Origin: Thiohalomonas sp963783235
GTDB lineage: Bacteria; Pseudomonadota; Gammaproteobacteria; Thiohalomonadales; Thiohalomonadaceae
Direction of reading: 5' to 3'
Length of the DNA: 64,000 nucleotides
Assembly (NCBI GenBank): GCA_963783235.1
Contig: CAWAMN010000001.1
Location: forward strand, 62,001 to 126,000
Program-made: the position numbers and the translations under genes
The notes under the pieces: generated by a model
The model's database searches: none
The model's input: only the letters and a program-made list of their open reading frames with translations
Told to the model about the DNA's origin: nothing
In this document: piece by piece, positions 24,235-30,783 of the stretch
Position numbering within the stretch: position 1 is the first letter of the stretch
Layout of the letters: every line of letters begins with the position of its first letter

Positions 24235-24939
24235 ATGACCGCACGCCACTTCATATATGTGATGAGCCTTTTTGGCTTCCTGGCTTCGGGCGGGGTCGCT
24301 GCCGAGATTCAGTCACTGGAGTCTATCCGTGAGACTGCCCGTGGTTTTTTGGCCGAGCAGACGGCTGGATCGGGCGCCGAGGATATCCGCATTACCATCG
24401 GGCATGTGGATTCGAGGTTGCGACTGCAGCAGTGTGAACGGCCTCTGGAGGCCTTCCTTCCCCGTGGGGGACGGTTGGTCGGCAACGTTACCGTCGGTGT
24501 GCGCTGCGCCGGGGCAAAGCCTTGGTCTCTTTATGTTCAGGGAAAGGTACAGACCATGGCCGAGGTGGTGGTAACCCGGCGCTCCTTGTCCCGGGGGACT
24601 TTTCTGACCGAGACGGATGTTGTTCTGGAGCGCCGCGATCTCTCGCGTCTGACCAGCGGGTATCTGACGGACCTGAATCGGGTGATTGGCAAAAAGCTGA
24701 GCCGTTCGGTTCGCAGCGGCTTGGCAATCAATGAGACGATGGTTCGGGCGCCGGCGGCGGTCCGGCGCGGGGAGCGCGTGACCATTCTGGCCCGTACCGG
24801 AGGCTTGGAAGTGCGTATGGAGGGAGAGGCGCTTTCGGCAGGTGCGCCCGGTGATGTGATCCCGGTACGGAATATCTCCTCCGACAGGCAAGTCGAGGCG
24901 GAGGTTATTGCCCCCGGTGTCGTTAAGGTCCGCATGTAG
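24235..24939 (+). CDS. flgA: Flagellar P-ring assembly chaperone FlgA
   Basis: A 234-residue periplasmic protein with a signal peptide (FIYVMSLFGFLASGGVAAE, likely cut after VAA). The body shows SAF-domain features: RRSLSRGTFLTETDVVLERRDL, GKKLSRSVRSGLAINETMVR and the C-terminal GERVTILARTGGLEVRMEGEAL. FlgA guides FlgI monomers to assemble the P ring around the rod. It is divergent from cheV, with a shared 215-bp upstream region, and precedes flgM. Confidence 0.93.
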   Translation: MTARHFIYVMSLFGFLASGGVAAEIQSLESIRETARGFLAEQTAGSGAEDIRITIGHVDSRLRLQQCERPLEAFLPRGGRLVGNVTVGVRCAGAKPWSLYVQGKVQTMAEVVVTRRSLSRGTFLTETDVVLERRDLSRLTSGYLTDLNRVIGKKLSRSVRSGLAINETMVRAPAAVRRGERVTILARTGGLEVRMEGEALSAGAPGDVIPVRNISSDRQVEAEVIAPGVVKVRM

Positions 24940-24993
24940 GCTTAGACAAATCAATGTGTTATGGTCCTGTTGGGCCAGTAGATACGAATCTAC

Positions 24994-25020
24994 TAAAGTT
25001 TTTCCCCCAAGGGACGATAA
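24994..25020 (+). promoter_or_regulatory. Sigma28 (FliA) promoter of flgMN
   Basis: TAAAGTTT (24994-25001), 11 bases, GACGATAA (25013-25020). The -35 is a perfect match to the FliA consensus TAAAGTTT, the -10 differs from GCCGATAA at one base, and the spacing is ideal. It lies 27 bp before flgM, so FlgM is made under the sigma factor it inhibits, a feedback loop. Confidence 0.88.
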
Positions 25021-25047
25021 GCTGGCCGAGGACAAAGGAGTTTCACC

Positions 25048-25368
25048 ATGCCTATTAACAATGTAACCGGATTTCCGGGATCCCAGGTCCAGCAACGCAA
25101 TGCGGAGCAGGCTCAGGGCGAGGTGTCGCGGACGGAACCGACCAAAAAACAGGACGAGACCGGTCGTCCCTCCTCGGTCGATACGGTCAGTCTGACCGAT
25201 ACCGCGAACCGGCTGCGTGGACTGGAAAGCACCATGGACAACCTTCCGGTGGTCGATAGCCAGCGGGTGGAGGACATTCAGCGGTCGATCGATGACGGAA
25301 CATTCGAGGTGGATTACGAACGTGTCGCCGCGAAGTTCCTTGAATTCGAAAGCGGCCTGGGCCAGTAG
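25048..25368 (+). CDS. flgM: Anti-sigma28 factor FlgM
   Basis: A 106-residue, largely disordered protein. The N-terminus (MPINNVTGFPG) is the export signal. The C-terminal half (DTVSLTDTANRLRGLESTMDNL ... VVDSQRVEDIQRSIDDGTFEVDYERVAAKFLEFES) is the helix set that binds FliA. It blocks sigma28 until the hook is finished, then leaves the cell through the flagellar export gate. AAAGGAG precedes the ATG and flgN follows after 3 bp. Confidence 0.93.
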   Translation: MPINNVTGFPGSQVQQRNAEQAQGEVSRTEPTKKQDETGRPSSVDTVSLTDTANRLRGLESTMDNLPVVDSQRVEDIQRSIDDGTFEVDYERVAAKFLEFESGLGQ

Positions 25369-25371
25369 TGA

Positions 25372-25845
25372 ATGGCTGACGAGCGTTATCTTCTGGACCT
25401 GATGCAGCGGGAAGCGGGTGCCGTAGAACGCCTGCTCGAGTGTCTTCGTTTGGAGGAAAAAGCGCTCGCTGAACGCGATGTCGATACTATCGAGCGGCTG
25501 ACTACCGAGAAGCAGGAGTATCTTGCCGCACTCGAGGCGTTCGCAACCGAGCGCGAACGGTTGCTGTCCAATGCGGGCTTAACAGCCGATCGGCAGGGAT
25601 TTGAAAGCCTGCTCGAGCAGGCCGGGGGATCAGAAGCACTCACAGTTGCCTGGGAGGCACTGCGCGAGAACCTGGCTGAGTGCCAGGAGCAGAATCTGAA
25701 GAACGGCCAAATCCTCGAAGCGAGTCGGCGATTTGCCGGCGATGTGCTCGGTATTCTCCTCGGAGAGAAAGAGGGAACGGAAACCTACGATCGCACTGGA
25801 GCAACCAACCAGCCTCGCGGCAACCACACCTATGCCAAGGTCTAG
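25372..25845 (+). CDS. flgN: Flagellar export chaperone FlgN
   Basis: A 157-residue all-helical protein with the FlgN pattern: LLDLMQREAGAVERLLECLRLEEKALAERDVDTIERLTTEKQEYLAALE is a long amphipathic coiled coil, followed by a second helix pair and a disordered C-terminus. FlgN carries the hook-filament junction proteins FlgK and FlgL to the export apparatus. It begins 3 bp after flgM and is co-transcribed with it. Confidence 0.88.
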   Translation: MADERYLLDLMQREAGAVERLLECLRLEEKALAERDVDTIERLTTEKQEYLAALEAFATERERLLSNAGLTADRQGFESLLEQAGGSEALTVAWEALRENLAECQEQNLKNGQILEASRRFAGDVLGILLGEKEGTETYDRTGATNQPRGNHTYAKV

Positions 25846-25894
25846 CCTGTAGGTTAGAATCGGTACCTCACCCAACCCGAAAAGCGGGCCCCTC

Positions 25895-26644
25895 ATGGGC
25901 GAGATCAAGACCCAGCTTCAAAAGCACTCCGACCTTCCGGCTCAATTGGAGGCGATCAGCGATCCGGTCCGGATTACCGCCCTGGTTCAGCGGGTGGTCA
26001 GCGAACGCCTCTTTGTGACGGTGGCGCTCTCAGACGGGCAGGAGGATTACAACAGTACCGTGCTCGGCGTGGATACCGAGGCCGGTGAATTCCTCCTGGA
26101 TGCGCTCTACCCGGAGACGGGAAACGAAATTCTGCGGCGTGAGGGTTGGCTTCGCCTGACGGCGGGCTTTGACAGTACGTCGCTGACGTTCACCAGCCGC
26201 GTGATGGACGAAGGTGAGGAGGCGGGAATTCGGTACTTCCGAGTCGCTCTACCGGCCAGAGTCGATTATGCCCAGCGCCGTGGCCGTTATCGGGTACCGG
26301 TGGATTCGATACACAACGTTCCGGTCATTTTGGAAAACCAGCAGGGAACCACGGTGCTGGGCAATTTGCATGATATTTCGGCATCGGGACTCAGTGTTCT
26401 TCTGTCCGCTCCCGCTGCAGTGGCGTTCGGTCCGGGCGAGGCCATTCCCTTCTGCGTCGTCCGCATCCCCGATGATGAGCCGATCGTTGTCGGTATCGAG
26501 GTCCGGGATCTTCGTGCCGAACAGGGTGACACTACGGTGCTGGGCGCCAAATTTATCGAAATCGACCGCATTGCCGAGCAGCGCATCGACCGTTTCGTGA
26601 CCGCGATGGAACGCCAACTGCTCAAACATCGCAACGACGAGTAA
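25895..26644 (+). CDS. YcgR-type flagellar brake protein (PilZ)
   Basis: A 249-residue cytosolic protein. Residues 20-110 are a YcgR N-domain (split beta-barrel), and residues 120-235 a PilZ domain with the c-di-GMP binding motif RRGRYRV (RxxxR) and DISASGLSV (DxSxxG), both intact. Proteins of this type bind the flagellar motor when c-di-GMP is high and slow swimming. Its place after flgMN fits that role and links the motility genes to the diguanylate cyclase at 12625. Confidence 0.88.
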   Translation: MGEIKTQLQKHSDLPAQLEAISDPVRITALVQRVVSERLFVTVALSDGQEDYNSTVLGVDTEAGEFLLDALYPETGNEILRREGWLRLTAGFDSTSLTFTSRVMDEGEEAGIRYFRVALPARVDYAQRRGRYRVPVDSIHNVPVILENQQGTTVLGNLHDISASGLSVLLSAPAAVAFGPGEAIPFCVVRIPDDEPIVVGIEVRDLRAEQGDTTVLGAKFIEIDRIAEQRIDRFVTAMERQLLKHRNDE

Positions 26645-26747
26645 TCCTTCCCCGATCCAATCGACCGATTTGACCAATAGGGTCGGCTCCTATGGTGGCG
26701 CTGTGGCATCGGTTCTCCCGCAAATGCTAGAATGGATAGTTAATGCA

Positions 26748-26823
26748 GGGGCCGTAGCTCAGTTGGGAGAGCGCAGCAATCGCACTGCTGAGGTCAGGGG
26801 TTCGACTCCCCTCGGCTCCACCA
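26748..26823 (+). tRNA. tRNA-Ala (anticodon CGC)
   Basis: A 76-nt cloverleaf with encoded CCA. Acceptor GGGGCCG pairs with CGGCTCC; the D-arm is GCTC...GAGC; the anticodon stem CAGCA/TGCTG encloses loop ATCGCAC, giving anticodon CGC (codon GCG); the T-arm is AGGGG-TTCGACT-CCCCT. The 3' end is the insertion site of the 8.9-kb element. Confidence 0.95.
26810..26823. other. attL of tRNA-Ala element (14-bp direct repeat)
   Basis: CCTCGGCTCCACCA, the last 14 bases of tRNA-Ala, recurs exactly at 35743-35756. Element DNA begins right after it, and the tRNA stays complete. Confidence 0.85.
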
Positions 26824-26933
26824 GTAAGCCTTTAAAATCAGTAACTTACGCCAGTTATCCGGGTCTACCCAACAACCTACCCACAAACAGAAAAGCGATA
26901 CATTACGACAGGTTGAGACAACGCCGTTAGGCC

Positions 26934-26975
26934 AAAAAGAAGCCCCGCCAGGGAGCCCGAACCCCGGCAGGGCTT
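26934..26975 (-). terminator. Terminator of the satellite's late gene run
   Basis: On the minus strand AAGCCCTGCC pairs with GGCGGGGCTT over ten positions, followed by CTTTTT. It lies about 115 bp after the last gene of the element and keeps its transcription out of the tRNA-Ala gene. Confidence 0.75.
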
Positions 26976-27091
26976 TCAGTCCGATGCTTCGTGGAAGGAG
27001 TCACCACAGGGGCATCGGTTCCCAATTCGCCGGACGGACCGCAAGCGGGGAGGAGAAGCCCCAAAACGTCCGGCAAACCCTCTCAGCAGCG

Positions 27092-27361
27092 TTAAGTTCC
27101 TATCTCACGCTCTGCCAGAAGCCCCAGCTTGTCACGAAGGCTTAGCCGCTGCGGCTGTGCCTGCTCGCGCTGGATGAAGTGATCCATTGCCGTCATGGGG
27201 CGCGGTGCGCTCATCGGCTGCGAGTCGGTCAGTCTCTGCGCCCGCTGGGCCTTGTCGGCGTATCGCCCAAGCTTTAGGCGGCGGTTGACCTGTTCCGCTA
27301 CCTGTCCGCCTGTTTGCGCCCGCATGGCCATCAATTCGGCATCAGTTATCGGCTTAACCAT
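27092..27361 (-). CDS. Hypothetical protein of the satellite
   Basis: An 89-residue basic protein (MVKPITDAELMAMRAQTGG). It is rich in Arg, Gln and Leu, predicted helical, with no recognised domain. Its ATG overlaps the end of the 257-residue upstream gene by a few bases, so it is translationally coupled and likely works with it. Last gene of the element before the terminator. Confidence 0.6.
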   Translation of the reverse strand: MVKPITDAELMAMRAQTGGQVAEQVNRRLKLGRYADKAQRAQRLTDSQPMSAPRPMTAMDHFIQREQAQPQRLSLRDKLGLLAEREIGT

Positions 27362-28127
27362 CGTTCGTTACCTCCAAGGCTCCAACCTCAACGCCAGACT
27401 TCCAGATCGGCGACTGTCGCACCTGCTCGAACTCTTCGGCGGTTATCTGCGTGCGTTTACCGTGGCCAGGGAAGCGAACCCCGGCGATGCTGAGCGGCGT
27501 TCCTTCGTTGTGGTTCGCCACCTCCACCAACTCGGGAACCGCTTCCGGCTTCTTGCGCGTCGTCGGGGTGATGGTCACACGGGGCGAGAGAGCATCAGCG
27601 TATCGGCTCGCGGTTCGCTGTTCGGCCTGCTTGCGTGCCAGTTCGTCGGCGTGGTCGTTATAGGCGTGCTTATCGAGGATCGCGGCGAACTGGCGAAGCG
27701 TCGGAAGCGTGATTCCTTCGTCCCACGGCTTCCCGAACCGGAAGAGCCCGGCATTGGCTCGCCCGCTGGCCATCAGTAGCACAGCCTTGAGCGCGTCGGT
27801 TCGCTGTTCGTCGGTGAAGCCCTTTGCGGCGTCCAGGAAGACATCGAGCAAAACCCCGCCGTCGCCCGCCTTCACCTTCGGGTTAGCGATCTGCGTGGTG
27901 AGCTGATAGACAACCATCGGGGCGCTTGTCGCGGCGGCCTCGTCGGTATCTTCGAGCGCATCGGCAATAATGCCCGTCAGGTCTTCGCGCTGTGCTTCGG
28001 CGCTTACCTCATCGGTCAGGGCATCCCGTGCGGCCACAGCGGCGGCGTGTGCTTCCTCCCGGCGTTCTTCGAGCTGCTTGGCGGCGGCTTTCGCTTCGCT
28101 CTCGTAGCGTTCGATAAGGTCGGTCAT
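27354..28127 (-). CDS. Hypothetical protein of the satellite, coiled-coil N-terminus
   Basis: A 257-residue protein starting MTDLIERYESEAKAAAKQLE, chosen over an upstream in-frame ATG at 28187, which would overlap the terminase gene. The first 45 residues form an Ala/Glu coiled coil. The middle (VVYQLTTQIANPKVKAGDGG, FTDEQRTDALKAVLLMASGRANAGLFRFG) is a mixed domain that I do not recognise, and the C-terminus ends with SIAGVRFPGHGKRTQITAEEFEQVR. Its place just after the large terminase is where a portal or scaffold gene lies in phages, but the sequence shows neither. Confidence 0.65.
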   Translation of the reverse strand: MTDLIERYESEAKAAAKQLEERREEAHAAAVAARDALTDEVSAEAQREDLTGIIADALEDTDEAAATSAPMVVYQLTTQIANPKVKAGDGGVLLDVFLDAAKGFTDEQRTDALKAVLLMASGRANAGLFRFGKPWDEGITLPTLRQFAAILDKHAYNDHADELARKQAEQRTASRYADALSPRVTITPTTRKKPEAVPELVEVANHNEGTPLSIAGVRFPGHGKRTQITAEEFEQVRQSPIWKSGVEVGALEVTNDG

Positions 28128-28162
28128 GTTCAGTGTTGTTCTCCTTGTTGGTCGGCTGATAG

Positions 28163-29566
28163 TCAAAGCAGTTTGCTGTAATCCCACACGGTCTCTGTCC
28201 GGTTCGCTGCTACGCCCGCGATGCTGTTAGCTATGTCATCGTGAGCGCCGGGCGCGTGGTCAATGCTGTCTTTTCCGCTGCGTGCTGTGCGGCGCTCAAG
28301 GCTGCATAGCTGATTGACGGTCTTTGGATGGTCGAGTAGTTCGATTTGCCCGCTGTTGATGAGCGGCAACATATCCCGGTAGAGATCAGAACGTGGCTTC
28401 TCGGCTAGCTCGTATTCAATCCCCTGTTTGCGGAACGGTTCCCGGCACCACTCGCCGCCGTAACGGTCGCCGGTCACTGTGTTGATCCCGTAGCTCTTCA
28501 ACAGATCACAGAAGTCGATAACCACAGTTTCAGGGGAGAAGGGCGGCTTTACCTCGCGAACCGCGTCGATAACTGTTATGTCTTCTTCATCGTGCGCTAT
28601 CGCTAGCGTCATCGAATCAGAAGAGCCACCAGACGGATCGACGAAAGCCCGATAGAAGTTCGCCGACAGGTGCGGCAATTCATACCGCCCAGGCATCACA
28701 CAAGCCTCCACAGCTTCACGGGAGACGAACGCTTCGAGGTCCGCCCGGAACTGTGCGCCGTATTCAGCCTGTGCGCTTGCTTGGTCGCGTTCATAGGCCT
28801 GCTCAACTACACGGGCGGGAAGGCGCGGATTCATTGTTAGGCTGGACGCTTGCGCCACCAGAACAGAGGGATCGTCAGTTCCGAAGTATCGGCGGTAAGC
28901 GTTCCACAGTTCGCCGCGTTTCGCGTAGGGACTGGAGAGGGCAATCAGCTTGCCGTCGAGCGTGGCCATTGCCGGGCGGATCGCGTTGATAATCTCAAAG
29001 TCTGGATTGGCCGAATCTTCCGAACGCCAGAACGCGATCTCATCAGCGATGCAGCACGCCACCGAATAGCCGCGCACTGAACGGAAGGAGGCTGTTGTTA
29101 TCTCGATAGCCGTCCGGTTCGATAGTTCAATGGTCTCTTTGTCTTCGCGCACAACCAGACGGGAGAGCATCGCGTTTGATTGCAGCAAGCCGGAAACGTA
29201 ACGAAAGACAGCACGCGCTTGCTTGCGGTCGGCAGCAAGAACCATCACGCTTGCCACCTCGCCAGGGGAGAGGCGATCCGAGTAATCCACGAAAGCCGCC
29301 ATGAAGATAGCCAGAAGCGCGGCATTCTGTGACTTGCCGCCACGTCGCCCCACCACCAGCCACAGCTCATCGAATGCCGATTGCGGGGCGCTCTCGCGGC
29401 CTGTGAGCGTCTTCCAGTGTTCCGCCTCTGCGTCGGTGAGGGTTAGACCCTGAAAACCAGCGAGAAGCGCCCGCCAAGCCGCCCATGATTCGCCGCCGAA
29501 CTGCCCACCGAATAGGGCCGGGTCCGTCATCGCATCGCGTATGGTCACAGGGGCCGCGTTCATCAT
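28163..29566 (-). CDS. Phage terminase large subunit (TerL)
   Basis: A 467-residue packaging motor. The ATPase half has Walker A GRRGGKS at 73-79 and Walker B IADEIAFW with DE at 175-176. The C-terminal RNase H-like nuclease has FVDPSGG (Asp310), GDRYGGEW near 360 and HDDIANSIAG near 445, the three-acid pattern of TerL nucleases. It cuts DNA and drives it into a procapsid. Its start overlaps the preceding small gene's stop (ATGA). It lacks the portal gene that normally follows. Function secure from motifs; whether it packages element or helper DNA is unknown. Confidence 0.9.
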   Translation of the reverse strand: MMNAAPVTIRDAMTDPALFGGQFGGESWAAWRALLAGFQGLTLTDAEAEHWKTLTGRESAPQSAFDELWLVVGRRGGKSQNAALLAIFMAAFVDYSDRLSPGEVASVMVLAADRKQARAVFRYVSGLLQSNAMLSRLVVREDKETIELSNRTAIEITTASFRSVRGYSVACCIADEIAFWRSEDSANPDFEIINAIRPAMATLDGKLIALSSPYAKRGELWNAYRRYFGTDDPSVLVAQASSLTMNPRLPARVVEQAYERDQASAQAEYGAQFRADLEAFVSREAVEACVMPGRYELPHLSANFYRAFVDPSGGSSDSMTLAIAHDEEDITVIDAVREVKPPFSPETVVIDFCDLLKSYGINTVTGDRYGGEWCREPFRKQGIEYELAEKPRSDLYRDMLPLINSGQIELLDHPKTVNQLCSLERRTARSGKDSIDHAPGAHDDIANSIAGVAANRTETVWDYSKLL

Positions 29567-29937
29567 TGGCTAGCCCCTTGGGTCTTCTGCTTGAAGTATT
29601 CCGCCAGCGTCGGCACGTCACGCGCTACACGCTGAAGGCCTAGCTTCGAGTAGATGCCTTGCAGACTGTTTGCCGCCTGAGTCCATTTACCAACGTCGAA
29701 CGCTTCATTTTGCCCGGTAGCCAATAGGCGCTCCTGTTGGGCTAACCAGTATTCAAGCCACAACGCACGTTCTACGAGGGACCGTTGGGCATAGCTCAAG
29801 CGGTCGGCTCCCCCTAGATCGTTCGTCATCGCCTGATAGCGTTCGCGCATCGCCTGAGCGATCCCGGTTCGCCCATCCAAGGTTTCAAGAAACCCTCGGT
29901 CGAACTTTTCAGGCACGGTGTTTTTCTTTCTTCCCAT
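29563..29937 (-). CDS. Putative small terminase-like protein
   Basis: A 124-residue basic, helical protein (MGRKKNTVPEKFDRGFLETLDGR) directly upstream of and overlapping TerL, the position of a small terminase subunit that recognises the packaging site. RSLVERALWLEYWLAQQERLLATGQ and NSLQGIYSKLGLQRVAR look like helices for oligomerisation. A clear N-terminal HTH is not seen, so the name rests on position, size and charge. Confidence 0.65.
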   Translation of the reverse strand: MGRKKNTVPEKFDRGFLETLDGRTGIAQAMRERYQAMTNDLGGADRLSYAQRSLVERALWLEYWLAQQERLLATGQNEAFDVGKWTQAANSLQGIYSKLGLQRVARDVPTLAEYFKQKTQGASQ

Positions 29938-30001
29938 TGGTCGCCTATTTGTTCGCTAATCGCCGTGTATTGTGGGGCGGGTTGTTGGGTACGGTTTGAC
30001 G

Positions 30002-30352
30002 TTACCGTACAGGCGTTGCGCTGTCTAGTGTTTTGGCGGACGGAGGCTCCACCACATTTATAGGCACAGGGTAGGGGCTGAAAATTTCCGGCGATTCGAG
30101 CGGGGCAAATCGTCTGTTCGTCTGTTCGTCTGTTCGTCTGTTCGTCTGTTCGTCTGTTCGTCTGTTCGTCTGTTCGTCTGTTCGTCTGTTCGTCTGTTCG
30201 TCTGTTCGTCTGTTCGTCTGTTCGTCTGTTCGTCTGTTCGTCTGTTCGTCTGTTCGTCTGTTCGTTCGCAGAAGGTACTCACAGGGGCGGGCGTACCTCA
30301 TCGCCAGATCGGCGAGTGCCACAAGTGCCACTTTTTGCTCGTTAGTCGCCAT
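30002..30352 (-). CDS. Open frame built around a 19 x 8-bp repeat (possible phase-variable gene)
   Basis: About 116 codons. The first 29 (MATNEQKVALVALADLAMRY) look like normal coding sequence, then the octamer array encodes repeated NRRTDEQT, then a proline-rich tail. Because 8 is not a multiple of 3, adding or losing one unit shifts the frame after the array, while the array itself stays open in all three frames. That is the design of contingency genes. It lies between a terminator and the terminase genes. It may be a real small gene or a chance frame; no domain is recognised. Confidence 0.4.
   Translation of the reverse strand: MATNEQKVALVALADLAMRYARPCEYLLRTNRRTDEQTNRRTDEQTNRRTDEQTNRRTDEQTNRRTDEQTNRRTDEQTNRRFAPLESPEIFSPYPVPINVVEPPSAKTLDSATPVR
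30111..30262. repeat. Tandem octamer array, 19 units
   Basis: Nineteen perfect copies of CGTCTGTT (minus strand AACAGACG), 152 bp, with no interruption. The perfect uniformity suggests recent expansion by slipped-strand replication. Confidence 0.95.
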
Positions 30353-30413
30353 TCGATGGTCAGCACCAACGCCTATACACGGGCTTTAAGACGTTCAGCT
30401 ATTTCATCGGCGC

Positions 30414-30440
30414 AAAAAAAACCCGCCATGGTGCGGCGGG
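30414..30440 (-). terminator. Rho-independent terminator after primase operon
   Basis: On the minus strand CCCGCC pairs with GGCGGG around a 7-base loop and is followed by eight T. It ends the early (regulation and replication) transcript before the packaging genes, which must then have their own promoter near the octamer array. Confidence 0.88.
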
Positions 30441-30467
30441 CTGTATGGTGAATGGCGGGTAGCCTGA

Positions 30468-30764
30468 TCATGATGTCGGTAACGGCGGCGCTGTGGCCAT
30501 TTCATCTTGTACCGCCTCCAAGCTATCGGCCAACCGGGAAAGGATCTCCCCGATACCGGCGATCTGTTCGTCCCAGGCATCGCCATTGCGAACGTGTAGC
30601 TCGTTTTGCCGGGCCATTTCTAAAACCCTCGCGGCTTCCACCACATCGGCAAATGACACATCGTGATCCCGTGCCGTTTGTTTGATGAAGCCCACATAGT
30701 CAGATAGCGCGCCATCCTCAACGGGGAGGCGTTCGCGCTCTGATTGTGAAAATAAAGTACCCAT
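30468..30764 (-). CDS. Hypothetical protein of the satellite
   Basis: A 98-residue acidic helical protein (MGTLFSQSERERLPVEDGAL). No known domain; ARVLEMARQNELHVRNG suggests an amphipathic helix. It begins 19 bp after the primase gene, has GGAGATAGC before its ATG, and is the last gene before the terminator. Likely an accessory replication or regulatory protein by position only. Confidence 0.6.
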   Translation of the reverse strand: MGTLFSQSERERLPVEDGALSDYVGFIKQTARDHDVSFADVVEAARVLEMARQNELHVRNGDAWDEQIAGIGEILSRLADSLEAVQDEMATAPPLPTS

Positions 30765-30783
30765 TGCTATCTCCTATTGGTTT

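Noticed and set aside
24313..25095. Long minus-strand frame opposite flgA and flgM
   Set aside because: Antisense to well-supported genes; its codons mirror those of the plus strand.
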